A DNA stretch of 7,574 nt from JAPKZH01 sp964537875 (GTDB taxonomy: Bacteria > Acidobacteriota > Aminicenantia > Aminicenantales > UBA4085): contig CAZIDN010000126.1 in NCBI GenBank assembly GCA_964537875.1, positions 1-7,574 of the forward strand. The letters are read 5' to 3'. The notes below the pieces were generated by a model, which did no database searches, was not told where the DNA came from, and saw only the letters and a list, made by a program, of their open reading frames with translations. The position numbers and the translations under genes were made by a program. Each line of letters opens with the position of its first letter. Positions within the stretch are counted from its first letter, which is position 1. Below, one piece after another: positions 1 to 6,645 of the stretch.

Positions 1-337
1 GCGCTGGGCCAACCGGCTTCGGACGCTGCCGCGGGTGCGCTTCTACTCGAGCCTGGACCCCGCCGAGTCCTGCGGCGTCACCACCATCGGCGTCGAGGGC
101 ATGGATATGGCCAAGCTGACCGAGCATCTTCTCGACAAGTGGGGGATCATCGTCTCGCCGATCAAGCACCCGGACGGATTGATTGACGGAATCCGGATCG
201 TGGTGAACGTGTCGTTATCGGCCAGGGAAATCGACTACTTCGCCGACGTCATGGAGGGCATCATCAAGAAGGGCGCGCTGGTCTGGAATCGGACGGGCAG
301 CGCCATTTTGCGGGCTAGACAGATCGGTCATCATTGA
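1..337 (+). CDS. C-terminal part of a class V PLP-dependent aminotransferase-like protein (5' end outside window)
   Basis: An open frame enters from the left edge (first full codon at base 2) and ends at TGA 335-337, leaving 111 visible residues. The fragment resembles the small C-terminal domain of class V aminotransferases (isopenicillin N epimerase / cysteine desulfurase-like fold). It has a strand followed by GVTTIGVEGMD, a helix with LTEHLLDKWGIIVSP, then IRIVVNVSLSAREIDYF. This last part matches the family's closing pattern, in which an arginine-led strand ('iRis...') is followed by a short linker and an 'xxEid' helix. The PLP lysine and cofactor-binding residues lie upstream of the window, so neither activity nor substrate can be judged. 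An internal GTG at 35 is not a credible start, because the frame is open and protein-like before it. The gene converges on the transporter gene at 391-1461. Family assignment is fairly confident; specific function is unknown. Confidence 0.72.
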   Translation, partial: RWANRLRTLPRVRFYSSLDPAESCGVTTIGVEGMDMAKLTEHLLDKWGIIVSPIKHPDGLIDGIRIVVNVSLSAREIDYFADVMEGIIKKGALVWNRTGSAILRARQIGHH

Positions 338-390
338 ACGACGGCTGACAAGGATTTTTTTTTGCGCTTCTTGACGGCCGCTAACAAGAA
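338..390. terminator. Convergent gap with T9 tract and a weak inverted repeat; possible transcription end region
   Basis: This 53-bp gap lies between two converging genes. It holds a run of nine T on the + strand (355-363) and an inverted repeat TTCTTG (368-373) / CAAGAA (385-390), whose 11-nt loop contains the palindrome CGGCCG (375-380). The repeat abuts the TAA of the transporter gene. The T-tract lies before the repeat in + direction, and no GC-rich stem precedes it. For the minus transcript the repeat is followed by A's rather than T's. It is therefore not a textbook intrinsic terminator in either direction, and the call rests mainly on location. Confidence 0.25.
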
Positions 391-1461
391 TTACTTCAAC
401 GTCGCGACGTAGTTTCCGATCCCGACGACGATCGTGGACAGGATGAGGACGAGGATCCCGCCTACAACCAGGCGGCGCGTCGGCCGGCTCGTTCCCTTCC
501 ATTCATGGAAGTAGATTCCCCACAGGCTGCTGAAGGTGATGATGAAGGCCATGTGGATGGTCCAGCTCGAGAAATCATACTTTCCCATCTTGGTCGTGCC
601 CATCCCGTAGAAGAAGAACTGGAAATACCAGGTGATGCCGGCCAGGGCCGAGAAAAGATAATTGGAGAAAAGCGAGGGCGCCGGGTCGGACTTTGGACTC
701 TGGACGCGGAAATAATCGCGGCCCGTCTTGTTGCGGACGCTGAGAGTCAGGCACCAGAGCGCGTTCGTCGTGAACCCGCCGAGAAGGGCCACGACCAAGA
801 TCGGGAAATTCTGGAACAACGGCGCGGTCCCGGCGCGGACCGCGGCCTCGGCTATGGGCTTTCCCGCCGCGAAAGAAAAGGCCATGCAGGAGCTCATGAC
901 GCCCGCGAAAATGGCCACCCAAGCGCCCTTGACGAAGGAGAACTCGGCGATCGAAACACGTTTCTCGGCGTCTGTGAGTTCCCGCTCTTTTCGCATTCCG
1001 GCGCTGCCACAGATGGCGATGCCCGTGAGGCAGACCGCGATCCCGAGCAGCGTGATTCGGCCGGAGAGACTTGCCGCCATGCCGGCCAGCTGGCGGTGGA
1101 AAAGAGGCGGGACGAGGGTGCCGAATACGGCGCAGAACCCGAGCGAGAGAGCCATACCGAGGGAGAGGCCGAGATAGCGCATGGAAAGTCCGAAGGTCAG
1201 GCCGCCGATCCCCCACATCACGCCGAAAAGGTAAGTCCAGAGCAGCGTCCCTTCAGAGGCCGAGGTCAGGACCTTGACGATGTCCGGGCAGGTCAGCAGC
1301 CCGACGACGCAGGGCGTGATGATCCAGCTGAAGAATCCGCCTGTCAGCCAGTATGTTTCCCAGGCCCAGCCGCGGACCTTCTTATACGGAATATAGAAGC
1401 TACCCGCGGCGAAACCGCCCAAGGCGTGGAGGAAAACTCCAAGAAAGGGATTGGGATTCAT
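391..1461 (-). CDS. rhaT: RhaT-family L-rhamnose/proton symporter-like sugar permease
   Basis: This 356-residue inner-membrane protein has about ten hydrophobic segments and resembles E. coli RhaT (about 344 aa), of the drug/metabolite transporter superfamily, along its whole length. Landmarks include FYIPYKKVRGWAWETYW (residues 22-38), the second-helix region FGVMWGIGG (79-87), MRYLGLSLGMALSLG (94-108), AAGKPIAEAA (198-207) and WYFQFFFYGMG (278-288). The family imports L-rhamnose with a proton. Here the substrate is inferred from homology only, since no rhamnose isomerase, kinase or aldolase gene is visible. The basic/acidic loop at 157-171 is probably cytoplasmic. ATG 1459-1461 is preceded by GGAG (1467-1470, 5-nt spacing) and by a strong promoter at 1485-1513, which supports this start. 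The gene lies 77 bp downstream of the M61 peptidase gene on the same strand but has its own promoter. A related sugar such as fucose or another deoxy-sugar remains possible. Confidence 0.9.
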   Translation of the reverse strand: MNPNPFLGVFLHALGGFAAGSFYIPYKKVRGWAWETYWLTGGFFSWIITPCVVGLLTCPDIVKVLTSASEGTLLWTYLFGVMWGIGGLTFGLSMRYLGLSLGMALSLGFCAVFGTLVPPLFHRQLAGMAASLSGRITLLGIAVCLTGIAICGSAGMRKERELTDAEKRVSIAEFSFVKGAWVAIFAGVMSSCMAFSFAAGKPIAEAAVRAGTAPLFQNFPILVVALLGGFTTNALWCLTLSVRNKTGRDYFRVQSPKSDPAPSLFSNYLFSALAGITWYFQFFFYGMGTTKMGKYDFSSWTIHMAFIITFSSLWGIYFHEWKGTSRPTRRLVVGGILVLILSTIVVGIGNYVATLK

Positions 1462-1484
1462 GGCATCTCCAACATGTCGCGCGA

Positions 1485-1513
1485 AATATATAACGCATGC
1501 CGATCGAAGTCAA
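1485..1513 (-). promoter_or_regulatory. Sigma70-type promoter of the RhaT-like gene
   Basis: Reading the minus strand, -35 TTGACT (1513-1508) is separated by exactly 17 bp from -10 TATATT (1490-1485); each hexamer matches the consensus at five of six positions. The predicted start of transcription is near 1478, giving a leader of about 17 nt that includes the GGAG ribosome site at 1467-1470. The position between the upstream gene's stop and this gene's start fits a dedicated promoter. Confidence 0.7.
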
Positions 1514-1538
1514 CTTGGAGGGGGAACCTGAAATTCCA

Positions 1539-3356
1539 TTAATCTTTTAACCAACCCTTGAGGATCTCCGCTTGAAGCGGATTTGGATTTGAGAGGGGCC
1601 TGATCCGGAAGCTCCGCTCCATCTTTTTTCCGAGAATGACCTCGACTTCGCGGAGCGCGCCGCGACGCGAAACAAGGACTCGAACTTTATCCCCGGGCTT
1701 CTTGGAATTGAAGAACTCGCCCATGGTCCGCGAGCTGACACGGGCGCCATCCAGGGCGATGATTTCATCCTGCAGGCTGAGGCCGGCCCGCCCGGCCGGA
1801 GAATCCCATTCGATATTCGAAATCATCAAATTTCCGCCCTGGTCCTGGGTGGCGGCCCCAAAAAAGGCGCCGGGCGATTCCCTGGGCTGTACGTCAATGT
1901 CCAGCCCGGCGTAGGCGAAATATTTGGGATAATCGATGTCCTTGACTGTGGAGGCGTATTCAAAGATCTCGGCGAGCGGGCATCCGGCCGTGCTTTCGCA
2001 GACCTGGCGAAACTCCTGGTCTGTAAAGCCCCGCTTTTTTTCTTTGTAAAATTTTTGGTAGAGAGTCCTCATCACGTCGTCCAGGGACTTCCGATTCTTC
2101 GTCTCGTTGCGGATCTTGAAGTCCAGGAGCATCCCGAGCCCGGCGCCTTTATCGTAGTAAGAGATGGTGGTGTTGGCCGTATTCCCTCCCCGGCTGAAGA
2201 ACTTCATCCAGGTGTCGAAGCTCGACTCGGTTGTGGATTGGAAGCGACGTCCGGGGGCGTTCTCGTACCTTGCGATAGTCGACCGGAACCGCTCGAGGAC
2301 CTCGTCCTGGGTGAGGAGCCCGGCCCGATTGAGGATCAGGTCTTCATAGTAGACGCTGATCCCCTCGGACACCCAAAGCATGTTGGTGTAGTTTTCCTTG
2401 TCGTAATCAAAAGGGCCCAGGGCGATCGGCCGGATCCGTTTGACGTTGAAGTGATGGAAATATTCATGGGCGACGAAGCTCAGCCATCTCTTGTAGCCAG
2501 CCGGGTCGTTCAGGCTGGCCGCGTTGAAGGTGAGGGCGGTTGAATTCAGGTGTTCGAGGCCTCCTCCGCCCGGGCCGATCATCAGGAAGGTGTAGTGCCG
2601 ATAAGGGATCTCCCCGAAAATGGCCACAGCCGCCTCGACCATCCGCTTGTGATCGGCCATGAATTTTTCACGGTCGAAGGTTCCCGGATTATGGATGGCA
2701 AAGACATGGGGAATCCCCTGGACCTCGAATTTGAGGATCTCCTGGTTTCCTATGAGGATCGGGCAGTCATAAAGAATATCGAAGTCCTGAGCTAAGAACG
2801 TGTTCGGCCTCCCCTCGACCGGATCGAGCCCGGTTGAAACCCTGGTCCAGGTTTCATTCAGTTTGACGACGATGGTTGCGGGATGGGCAAGGCGGCCGGC
2901 GACATGCATGAAGACGCCGGTCGGCGAGATGAAGCCTCGGCTGTCATCCAAGTAGCTGTCGGCGACCGAGGGAGCGAACGCATAGACATCATAGCTCACC
3001 GTAACGGCGGCCGCGTTGCCGGACTTGACCCGCCAGGTGTTCTTGGCGGTCTTTTCCCACGCCAGGGACTTGCCCGACCCGTCCTCGGCTCGGAAATTCA
3101 GCACGTTTCGGGCGTAATCCATGATCTGGTAGTAGCCCGGCGTCCAGGCCGGCATTTTGAAATCCAGAGTTTCGCCTTTGATCCCTTCACACCGGAATAC
3201 GACATGATAATAATGCGTGTTCGGCTGCTCCATGGATACGGTGAAGGCCATCGTTCCTTCCGGCTTCTGGCCAAGGGCCAAGGACGTAACAGCTAAAAAA
3301 GCGATAAAAAAAACGACCGCCCGGGATCTGTTCTTCATCTCCATAGGTCTCATCAT
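1539..3356 (-). CDS. Secreted M61-family (glycyl aminopeptidase-like) zinc metallopeptidase with PDZ domain
   Basis: From ATG 3356-3354 this is a 605-residue protein. A signal peptide occupies about residues 7-29 (basic MKNRSR, a hydrophobic stretch, then ALG before Gln30), so it is probably periplasmic or extracellular. A beta-rich N-terminal domain (about 30-170) precedes the catalytic domain. That domain carries the M61 GGGGLEH motif (263-269), the zinc/catalytic motif HEYFH (297-301, Glu298 catalytic) followed by HFNVKRIRP, and the third ligand Glu331 in WVSEGISVYYED. All expected active-site residues are present. A PDZ domain (about 485-578, with SPAGRAGLSLQDEIIALDG) ends the protein, the usual M61 layout. 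M61 enzymes are aminopeptidases with reported preference for N-terminal Gly/Ala; the substrate here is inferred. The start is fixed by AGGAGGTG (3368-3361), with 6 nt between GGAGG and ATG, and by a promoter at 3393-3421. An in-frame ATG at 3431 would lie upstream of the promoter's -35 and is rejected. A second ATG follows immediately at 3353. Confidence 0.93.
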   Translation of the reverse strand: MMRPMEMKNRSRAVVFFIAFLAVTSLALGQKPEGTMAFTVSMEQPNTHYYHVVFRCEGIKGETLDFKMPAWTPGYYQIMDYARNVLNFRAEDGSGKSLAWEKTAKNTWRVKSGNAAAVTVSYDVYAFAPSVADSYLDDSRGFISPTGVFMHVAGRLAHPATIVVKLNETWTRVSTGLDPVEGRPNTFLAQDFDILYDCPILIGNQEILKFEVQGIPHVFAIHNPGTFDREKFMADHKRMVEAAVAIFGEIPYRHYTFLMIGPGGGGLEHLNSTALTFNAASLNDPAGYKRWLSFVAHEYFHHFNVKRIRPIALGPFDYDKENYTNMLWVSEGISVYYEDLILNRAGLLTQDEVLERFRSTIARYENAPGRRFQSTTESSFDTWMKFFSRGGNTANTTISYYDKGAGLGMLLDFKIRNETKNRKSLDDVMRTLYQKFYKEKKRGFTDQEFRQVCESTAGCPLAEIFEYASTVKDIDYPKYFAYAGLDIDVQPRESPGAFFGAATQDQGGNLMISNIEWDSPAGRAGLSLQDEIIALDGARVSSRTMGEFFNSKKPGDKVRVLVSRRGALREVEVILGKKMERSFRIRPLSNPNPLQAEILKGWLKD

Positions 3357-3360
3357 CTCA

Positions 3361-3368
3361 CACCTCCT
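3361..3368 (-). promoter_or_regulatory. Strong ribosome binding site deciding the M61 peptidase start
   Basis: The minus strand reads AGGAGGTG followed by TGAG and tandem ATG ATG (3356, 3353). Spacing from GGAGG is 6 nt to the first ATG and 9 nt to the second. This near-perfect Shine-Dalgarno sequence fixes translation about 25 codons inside the longest open frame and places a good signal peptide close to the N-terminus. Confidence 0.85.
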
Positions 3369-3382
3369 GGAAGCCTGATTCC

Positions 3383-3396
3383 TATCCTTTAGGATA
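3383..3396. repeat. 14-bp inverted repeat over the -10/start site of the peptidase promoter (candidate operator)
   Basis: TATCCT (3383-3388), two T's, then AGGATA (3391-3396) form a perfect 6-bp-arm palindrome. It overlaps the -10 hexamer (3393-3398) and the predicted transcription start (about 3386) of the M61 gene. A dimeric repressor bound here would block RNA polymerase. In RNA the arms could also form a small 5' hairpin just upstream of the ribosome site. The symmetry is directly visible; a regulatory role is inferred. Confidence 0.4.
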
Positions 3397-3421
3397 TAAC
3401 CAAGTCCACCCTTAATGTCAA
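3393..3421 (-). promoter_or_regulatory. Sigma70-type promoter of the M61 peptidase gene
   Basis: On the minus strand a consensus -35 TTGACA (3421-3416) is followed after 17 bp by TATATC (3398-3393); shifting one base gives TTATAT preceded by TGG, an extended -10-like arrangement. Transcription would begin near 3386 and give a leader of about 30 nt containing the AGGAGGTG site. It has the same layout as the promoter at 1485-1513. It lies in the 139-bp gap shared with the divergent beta-propeller gene. Confidence 0.68.
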
Positions 3422-3450
3422 AGGAGAGCAACTTTGTTATTGAGGCATCC

Positions 3451-3489
3451 TATAGAGTTTTCCTTGATCAGACCTAAAAGGAGTATAAT
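3451..3489 (+). promoter_or_regulatory. Candidate start signals of the beta-propeller gene: two possible -10 boxes and an RBS
   Basis: TATAGA (3451-3456) could act as a -10 box, starting RNA near 3463 and keeping the AAAGGAG ribosome site (3477-3483) in the leader. That site sits 12 nt before ATG 3496, which is rather far. Alternatively, a perfect TATAAT (3484-3489) would start RNA at or next to the ATG and give a leaderless message. Neither has a well-spaced -35: the TTGATC at 3464-3469 is only 14 bp from TATAAT. The first reading is slightly preferred because it uses the ribosome site. Confidence 0.35.
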
Positions 3490-3495
3490 AATATT

Positions 3496-4539
3496 ATGAG
3501 CAAGAAGAAGAGTATTTTACTATCGGGTCTTTTGGTTTGTGGTTTAGTCGGGCTCGGCCTGGCGGCCGTCCAGCCGGCGAATCCGTCCGGCTATCACCTT
3601 CTCAAAAAGTTCGTCATCGGCGGAGAAGGCGGCTGGGACTATATGGCGTTGGATGTCCAAACACGCCTCCTCTACGTGACCCACGGCAACGCCGTCGAGA
3701 TCGTCAATGTTGACACCGGCGTTAAGAGCGAGCCGATGGCTAACCTCCAGGGTGTTCATGGCGTCGCCTTCGCTCCGGACAGAGGACGCGGATACATCTC
3801 GAATGGACGAGGCAACAGCGTCTCCGTTTTTGATCTCAAGACAAACAAGGTTTTGGAAGAAATCCCGTCGTCCGGGCAAAACCCCGACTCCATCATGTAC
3901 GACGCCTTATCGGGGCGCGTCTTCACATTCAACGGCCGGACAGCGAACGCGACGGCCATCGACGCGGCCACAAACAAGGTCGTCGGGACCATCGACATCG
4001 GTGGAAAGCCTGAATTCGCCGTCACGGACGGCAAGGGCATCATTTTTGTCAACAACGAAGACAAGAGCGAAATTGTCGCCTTTGACGCCAAAACGCTCGA
4101 AGTCAAAAAGAGATGGTCGATCGCTCCCGGCGAAGGGCCGAGCGGGCTGGCCATCGACCTGAAAAACAAACGTCTGTTCAGCGTCTGCGACAAAGTGATG
4201 GTCGTCTCGGATTTTGAGAACGGAAAAGTCGTCACGACGGTGCCGATCGGCGGCGGCCCCGACGCGGTCCGCTACGATGCCGGGACCGGCTTGGTCTTCT
4301 CCTCCAACGGCGAGGGCACGTTAACGGTGGTCCGCCAGGAATCGGCCGACAAATACAGCGTTCTCGAAACGATTAAAACAGCCCCCCGGGCCCGGACCAT
4401 GGAACTCGATCCCAAAACGCATCACGTTTTTGTGGTGACGGCGGAATTCGGTCCGGCTCCTGCCCCCACCAAAGACCAGCCGAAGCCCCGGCCCACCCCC
4501 GTGCCCGGATCGTTCCAGGTGCTTGAATTCGGGAAATAA
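3496..4539 (+). CDS. Secreted YncE/YVTN-type seven-bladed beta-propeller protein
   Basis: This is a 347-residue protein with a signal peptide (MSKKK, hydrophobic residues 6-23, likely cut after GLAA at 24). The rest consists of about seven repeats of roughly 40-45 residues, each with a predicted outer strand ending in 'vxvfDxxTxkV'. Examples are VEIVNVDTGV (67-76), VSVFDLKTNKV (109-119), TAIDAATNKVVGTIDIGGKP (153-172), IVAFDAKTLEV (193-203) and VVSDFENGKVVTTVPIGGGP (236-255). This periodicity is typical of YncE-like and YVTN propellers, which act in the periplasm or at the cell surface and usually bind partners; known members are mostly of unclear biochemical role. The last blade is interrupted by a Pro/Ala-rich loop (319-337) before SFQVLEFGK closes the propeller. 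No catalytic motif or haem-binding CxxCH is seen. It is divergent from the M61 peptidase gene and may share control with it; it converges on the lipoprotein gene with a 30-bp gap. Confidence 0.85.
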   Translation: MSKKKSILLSGLLVCGLVGLGLAAVQPANPSGYHLLKKFVIGGEGGWDYMALDVQTRLLYVTHGNAVEIVNVDTGVKSEPMANLQGVHGVAFAPDRGRGYISNGRGNSVSVFDLKTNKVLEEIPSSGQNPDSIMYDALSGRVFTFNGRTANATAIDAATNKVVGTIDIGGKPEFAVTDGKGIIFVNNEDKSEIVAFDAKTLEVKKRWSIAPGEGPSGLAIDLKNKRLFSVCDKVMVVSDFENGKVVTTVPIGGGPDAVRYDAGTGLVFSSNGEGTLTVVRQESADKYSVLETIKTAPRARTMELDPKTHHVFVVTAEFGPAPAPTKDQPKPRPTPVPGSFQVLEFGK

Positions 4540-4569
4540 AAGCGCTGTGGGCTCGGCTCTTTCTCTCTT

Positions 4570-5256
4570 CTAAGACTTCTCCTTTTCGCCCTTGGCGCTC
4601 CACTTGAGCGCCTCGACGATCTTGCCGTCTGGATCGACCTGGATTTCGCCCGTCTGGTTGCCCTTGACAATTTCCGCTTCATAGACGTACTTGGGACTGG
4701 CAAGTTTGACGATCGTCCCTTTTTCGCCTTCTTTCTTGATTTCGGCGCGGACCTCGGACTTTTCGAGCTGTTTGATCGTGGCGCCCTCGGCAGCCTTCTG
4801 GATCGCCTCGGCCGCCGCCTTAGGAACATCGGTCATGGCAATGATCGTGACGATATCCATGACGGTGCCGTCCTCGGCGACTTCGATCTCACCCCTGCCC
4901 GCTTTGAATTCGATATCATAGAGGGCGATGCCGGCTTCCTTCTCCACGTCCATAATATCAATCTCGGCGTCCGGGACGTTGTCTTTGATGGCTTTGACGA
5001 CCGCCGCCGGGAGTTCTACCTTCGCCTTTTTCGCCTGTTCCTGACCTTTCTCGGCTTCCTCTTCCTTTTCTTCCTTCTCTCCCTTCTCTTCTTCCTCTTT
5101 TTCTTCGGCTTCCCTGACTTCTGCCTTTTCAACCGCCTGCCCCTGAGCCTTGACTTCAGCCTTCGCCGGGACCGCTTCTTTTACCTTCTCTTTGCAGCTT
5201 ATGGCAAAAACGAAAACAACCGCAACCAGAAGCACCAAGAGACTCTTGAGTTTCAT
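4570..5256 (-). CDS. Putative lipoprotein with Glu/Lys-rich linker and two PepSY-like repeats
   Basis: This is a 228-residue protein. Residues 1-20 form a signal sequence ending in FAIS before Cys21, an acceptable but imperfect lipobox (Ala rather than Leu at -3), so lipid anchoring is probable. Residues 41-78 are almost entirely Glu, Lys and Ala, likely a charged helical stalk. Two similar units follow. Unit 1 (about 81-135) has LPAAVVKAIKDNVPDAEI and YDIEFKAGRGEIEVAEDG. Unit 2 (about 144-217) has VPKAAAEAIQKAAEGATI and YEAEIVKGNQTGEIQVDPDG. This helix plus 'Y-x-hydrophobic...G-xxx-E-xx-V-xx-DG' pattern is that of PepSY and PepSY-like domains, small periplasmic modules often encoded beside two-component systems. 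ATG 5254-5256 has a strong AGGAGGA site (5267-5261, 5 nt after GGAGG). The gene starts 45 bp after the kinase stop and is probably co-transcribed with it. It could be a kinase modulator or the regulated target; no enzymatic residues are seen. Confidence 0.75.
   Translation of the reverse strand: MKLKSLLVLLVAVVFVFAISCKEKVKEAVPAKAEVKAQGQAVEKAEVREAEEKEEEEKGEKEEKEEEAEKGQEQAKKAKVELPAAVVKAIKDNVPDAEIDIMDVEKEAGIALYDIEFKAGRGEIEVAEDGTVMDIVTIIAMTDVPKAAAEAIQKAAEGATIKQLEKSEVRAEIKKEGEKGTIVKLASPKYVYEAEIVKGNQTGEIQVDPDGKIVEALKWSAKGEKEKS
5055..5106. repeat. 52-bp uninterrupted homopyrimidine/homopurine tract inside the lipoprotein gene
   Basis: From C5055 to C5106 the + strand contains only C and T, so the coding (minus) strand is pure purine. 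It encodes the Glu/Lys-rich stalk (about residues 51-67) using GAA/GAG/AAG/AAA plus Gly GGA/GGG. Such tracts can adopt triplex-like structures and are prone to slippage, so length may vary between strains. The composition bias is explained largely by the amino acids encoded. Confidence 0.85.
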
Positions 5257-5301
5257 GCCTTCCTCCTTTTCTTATCGTTTCCTGTTTTGTTTTTCTATGG
5301 A

Positions 5302-6645
5302 TCATCTCGGCAGCACGATCCGGAATGTGCTGCCTTGATTTTCCCGGCTGTCCAGCTCGACGCGGCCGCCGTTCGCCTCCACCGCCCATTTGGCGATAGC
5401 CAACCCCAAGCCGGCCCCGCCGATTTCTCTGGACCGGTCCTTTTCGATTCGATAAAAACGATCGAATATTTTCTCCCGATGCTCGGCGGCAATTCCCGGC
5501 CCTGTATCGGTCACTTCGATGATCAGTTGACCTTCGTCTTTTTGCAATCTCACGGAGATCGTCCCGCCCTGCGGGGTATATTTAATGGCATTATCAAGAA
5601 CGTTGACCACGGCCTGTCGCAGGGTGTCTTCATCGACACTCCCCCGTGCTCCTTTCTGCAGGCTGGTCATTAAGCTCTGGCTTTTTTCTTCGGCCATGAT
5701 TCGCATGTCTTCGACGGCTTTCTCGACGAGTCTTGTCAAATCATGGTCTTTCCGGCTCACCAGGAGCTCGCCGCGGTCGGCTCGAGTCAAAAGAAGCAGG
5801 CCGTCGACCAGACGAGTCAGGCGCGCCGTTTCTTCGAGCATGCTGCCGATCCTGTCGCGATAGGCGCCGGCGTCAAGGTCCTCCTGAAGAGCCACTTCCC
5901 CGACGCTCTGAATGGCCGTCAAAGGCGTCCGCAATTCATGAGAGGCATCGGCCGTGAAACGCCGCAGCCGTTCAAAGGCATTCTCCAAGCGGGTGAGGGT
6001 ATGATTGAAGACGGTCGCCAATTTCCCGAATTCATCCTCAGGATTTCGAACAGGAAGCCGTTCGGCAAGATTCTCCGCGCTGATTTTTCCAGCTTGATGG
6101 GCCATGGACGCTACGGGCTTAAGCAGCCGGCTGGCCATGACGGAGCCACCCAATGCGGCAAGAACGAGCGCGCTCGGAAGAGCTAAAGCCAATATCATAA
6201 AAAGCGTGCGGAGGCTGCTCCATAGAGCCTCTTCATCCTGAGCGACGGTCAGGACAAATCCATTTTTTGTAGGGCCCGTGATCAGGCGAAACCTCTTCCC
6301 CGACGCTGATCGAAAGGTCAGGTATTTGACAGTCGGCACGCTTAAGATTTCCGGCAGTCCCGCTTTTTGATAGGGACCGGTTTGGAAAAAAATATTTTTT
6401 CCCTGGACGAGTTGGAAAAGCTTGGCCGAACTTTCGGGCTCCAAATCGCGCACATCCCCGGGCTCTTCGGAAACCTCTCCGGCGATGGCTTCGAATTCCT
6501 TGTCCAGCTGCTGGTTCAACTGTTGGCCCAGCCGGCTTTTCACAAACATATAAACGGAGATGGAAAAAACCAAGACGATGCAAGCCAGGATCAGCGTGTA
6601 CCAGAGGGTCAGCCGCACCCGTACGCTCGATGGGCGAAGTCTCAT
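5302..6645 (-). CDS. HAMP-domain sensor histidine kinase (OmpR-system partner)
   Basis: This is a 447-residue inner-membrane kinase. TM1 is at about residues 12-35, followed by a periplasmic loop of about 110 residues (36-144) and TM2 (about 146-168). Next come a HAMP domain (about 169-222), the dimerisation/phosphoacceptor helix FTADASHELRTPLTAIQ with His236, and a HATPase domain. The ATPase domain shows the N box (NVLDNAIKYTP, Asn352), G1 (DTGPGI, 380-385), F box (FDRFYR, 394-399) and G2 (GGAGLGLAIAK, 409-419). All catalytic motifs are intact. The layout resembles the CusS/BaeS-like class. The periplasmic loop, however, contains no Cys, His or Met, which argues against direct soft-metal sensing. 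ATG 6643-6645 overlaps the regulator's TGA as ATGA and is preceded by GAGAGG (6656-6651, 5-nt spacing), indicating translational coupling. The kinase would phosphorylate the regulator encoded just upstream; the signal is unknown. Confidence 0.95.
   Translation of the reverse strand: MRLRPSSVRVRLTLWYTLILACIVLVFSISVYMFVKSRLGQQLNQQLDKEFEAIAGEVSEEPGDVRDLEPESSAKLFQLVQGKNIFFQTGPYQKAGLPEILSVPTVKYLTFRSASGKRFRLITGPTKNGFVLTVAQDEEALWSSLRTLFMILALALPSALVLAALGGSVMASRLLKPVASMAHQAGKISAENLAERLPVRNPEDEFGKLATVFNHTLTRLENAFERLRRFTADASHELRTPLTAIQSVGEVALQEDLDAGAYRDRIGSMLEETARLTRLVDGLLLLTRADRGELLVSRKDHDLTRLVEKAVEDMRIMAEEKSQSLMTSLQKGARGSVDEDTLRQAVVNVLDNAIKYTPQGGTISVRLQKDEGQLIIEVTDTGPGIAAEHREKIFDRFYRIEKDRSREIGGAGLGLAIAKWAVEANGGRVELDSRENQGSTFRIVLPR

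Noticed and set aside
505..1542. Long open frame of 345 codons on the + strand opposite the RhaT-like gene
   Set aside because: It is antisense to a clearly recognisable transporter. Its translation is rich in Arg, Glu, Gly and Asp with no family resemblance, and it has no ribosome site; GC-rich third positions of the real gene keep this frame open.
2055..2543. Open frame of 162 codons on the + strand opposite the M61 peptidase
   Set aside because: It lies inside the zinc-peptidase coding region, with no start signals and no recognisable domain.
3357..3431. N-terminal extension of the M61 peptidase to an ATG at 3431
   Set aside because: It would begin upstream of the promoter's -35 and bury the signal peptide. 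A near-perfect Shine-Dalgarno sequence precedes ATG 3356.
3756..4235. Open frame of 159 codons on the minus strand within the beta-propeller gene
   Set aside because: It is opposite well-formed propeller repeats and has no independent evidence of coding.
4540..4569. Possible bidirectional terminator between the converging propeller and lipoprotein genes
   Set aside because: Only a short AGCGCT palindrome (4541-4546) is present; there is no stable stem followed by a T-tract in either direction.
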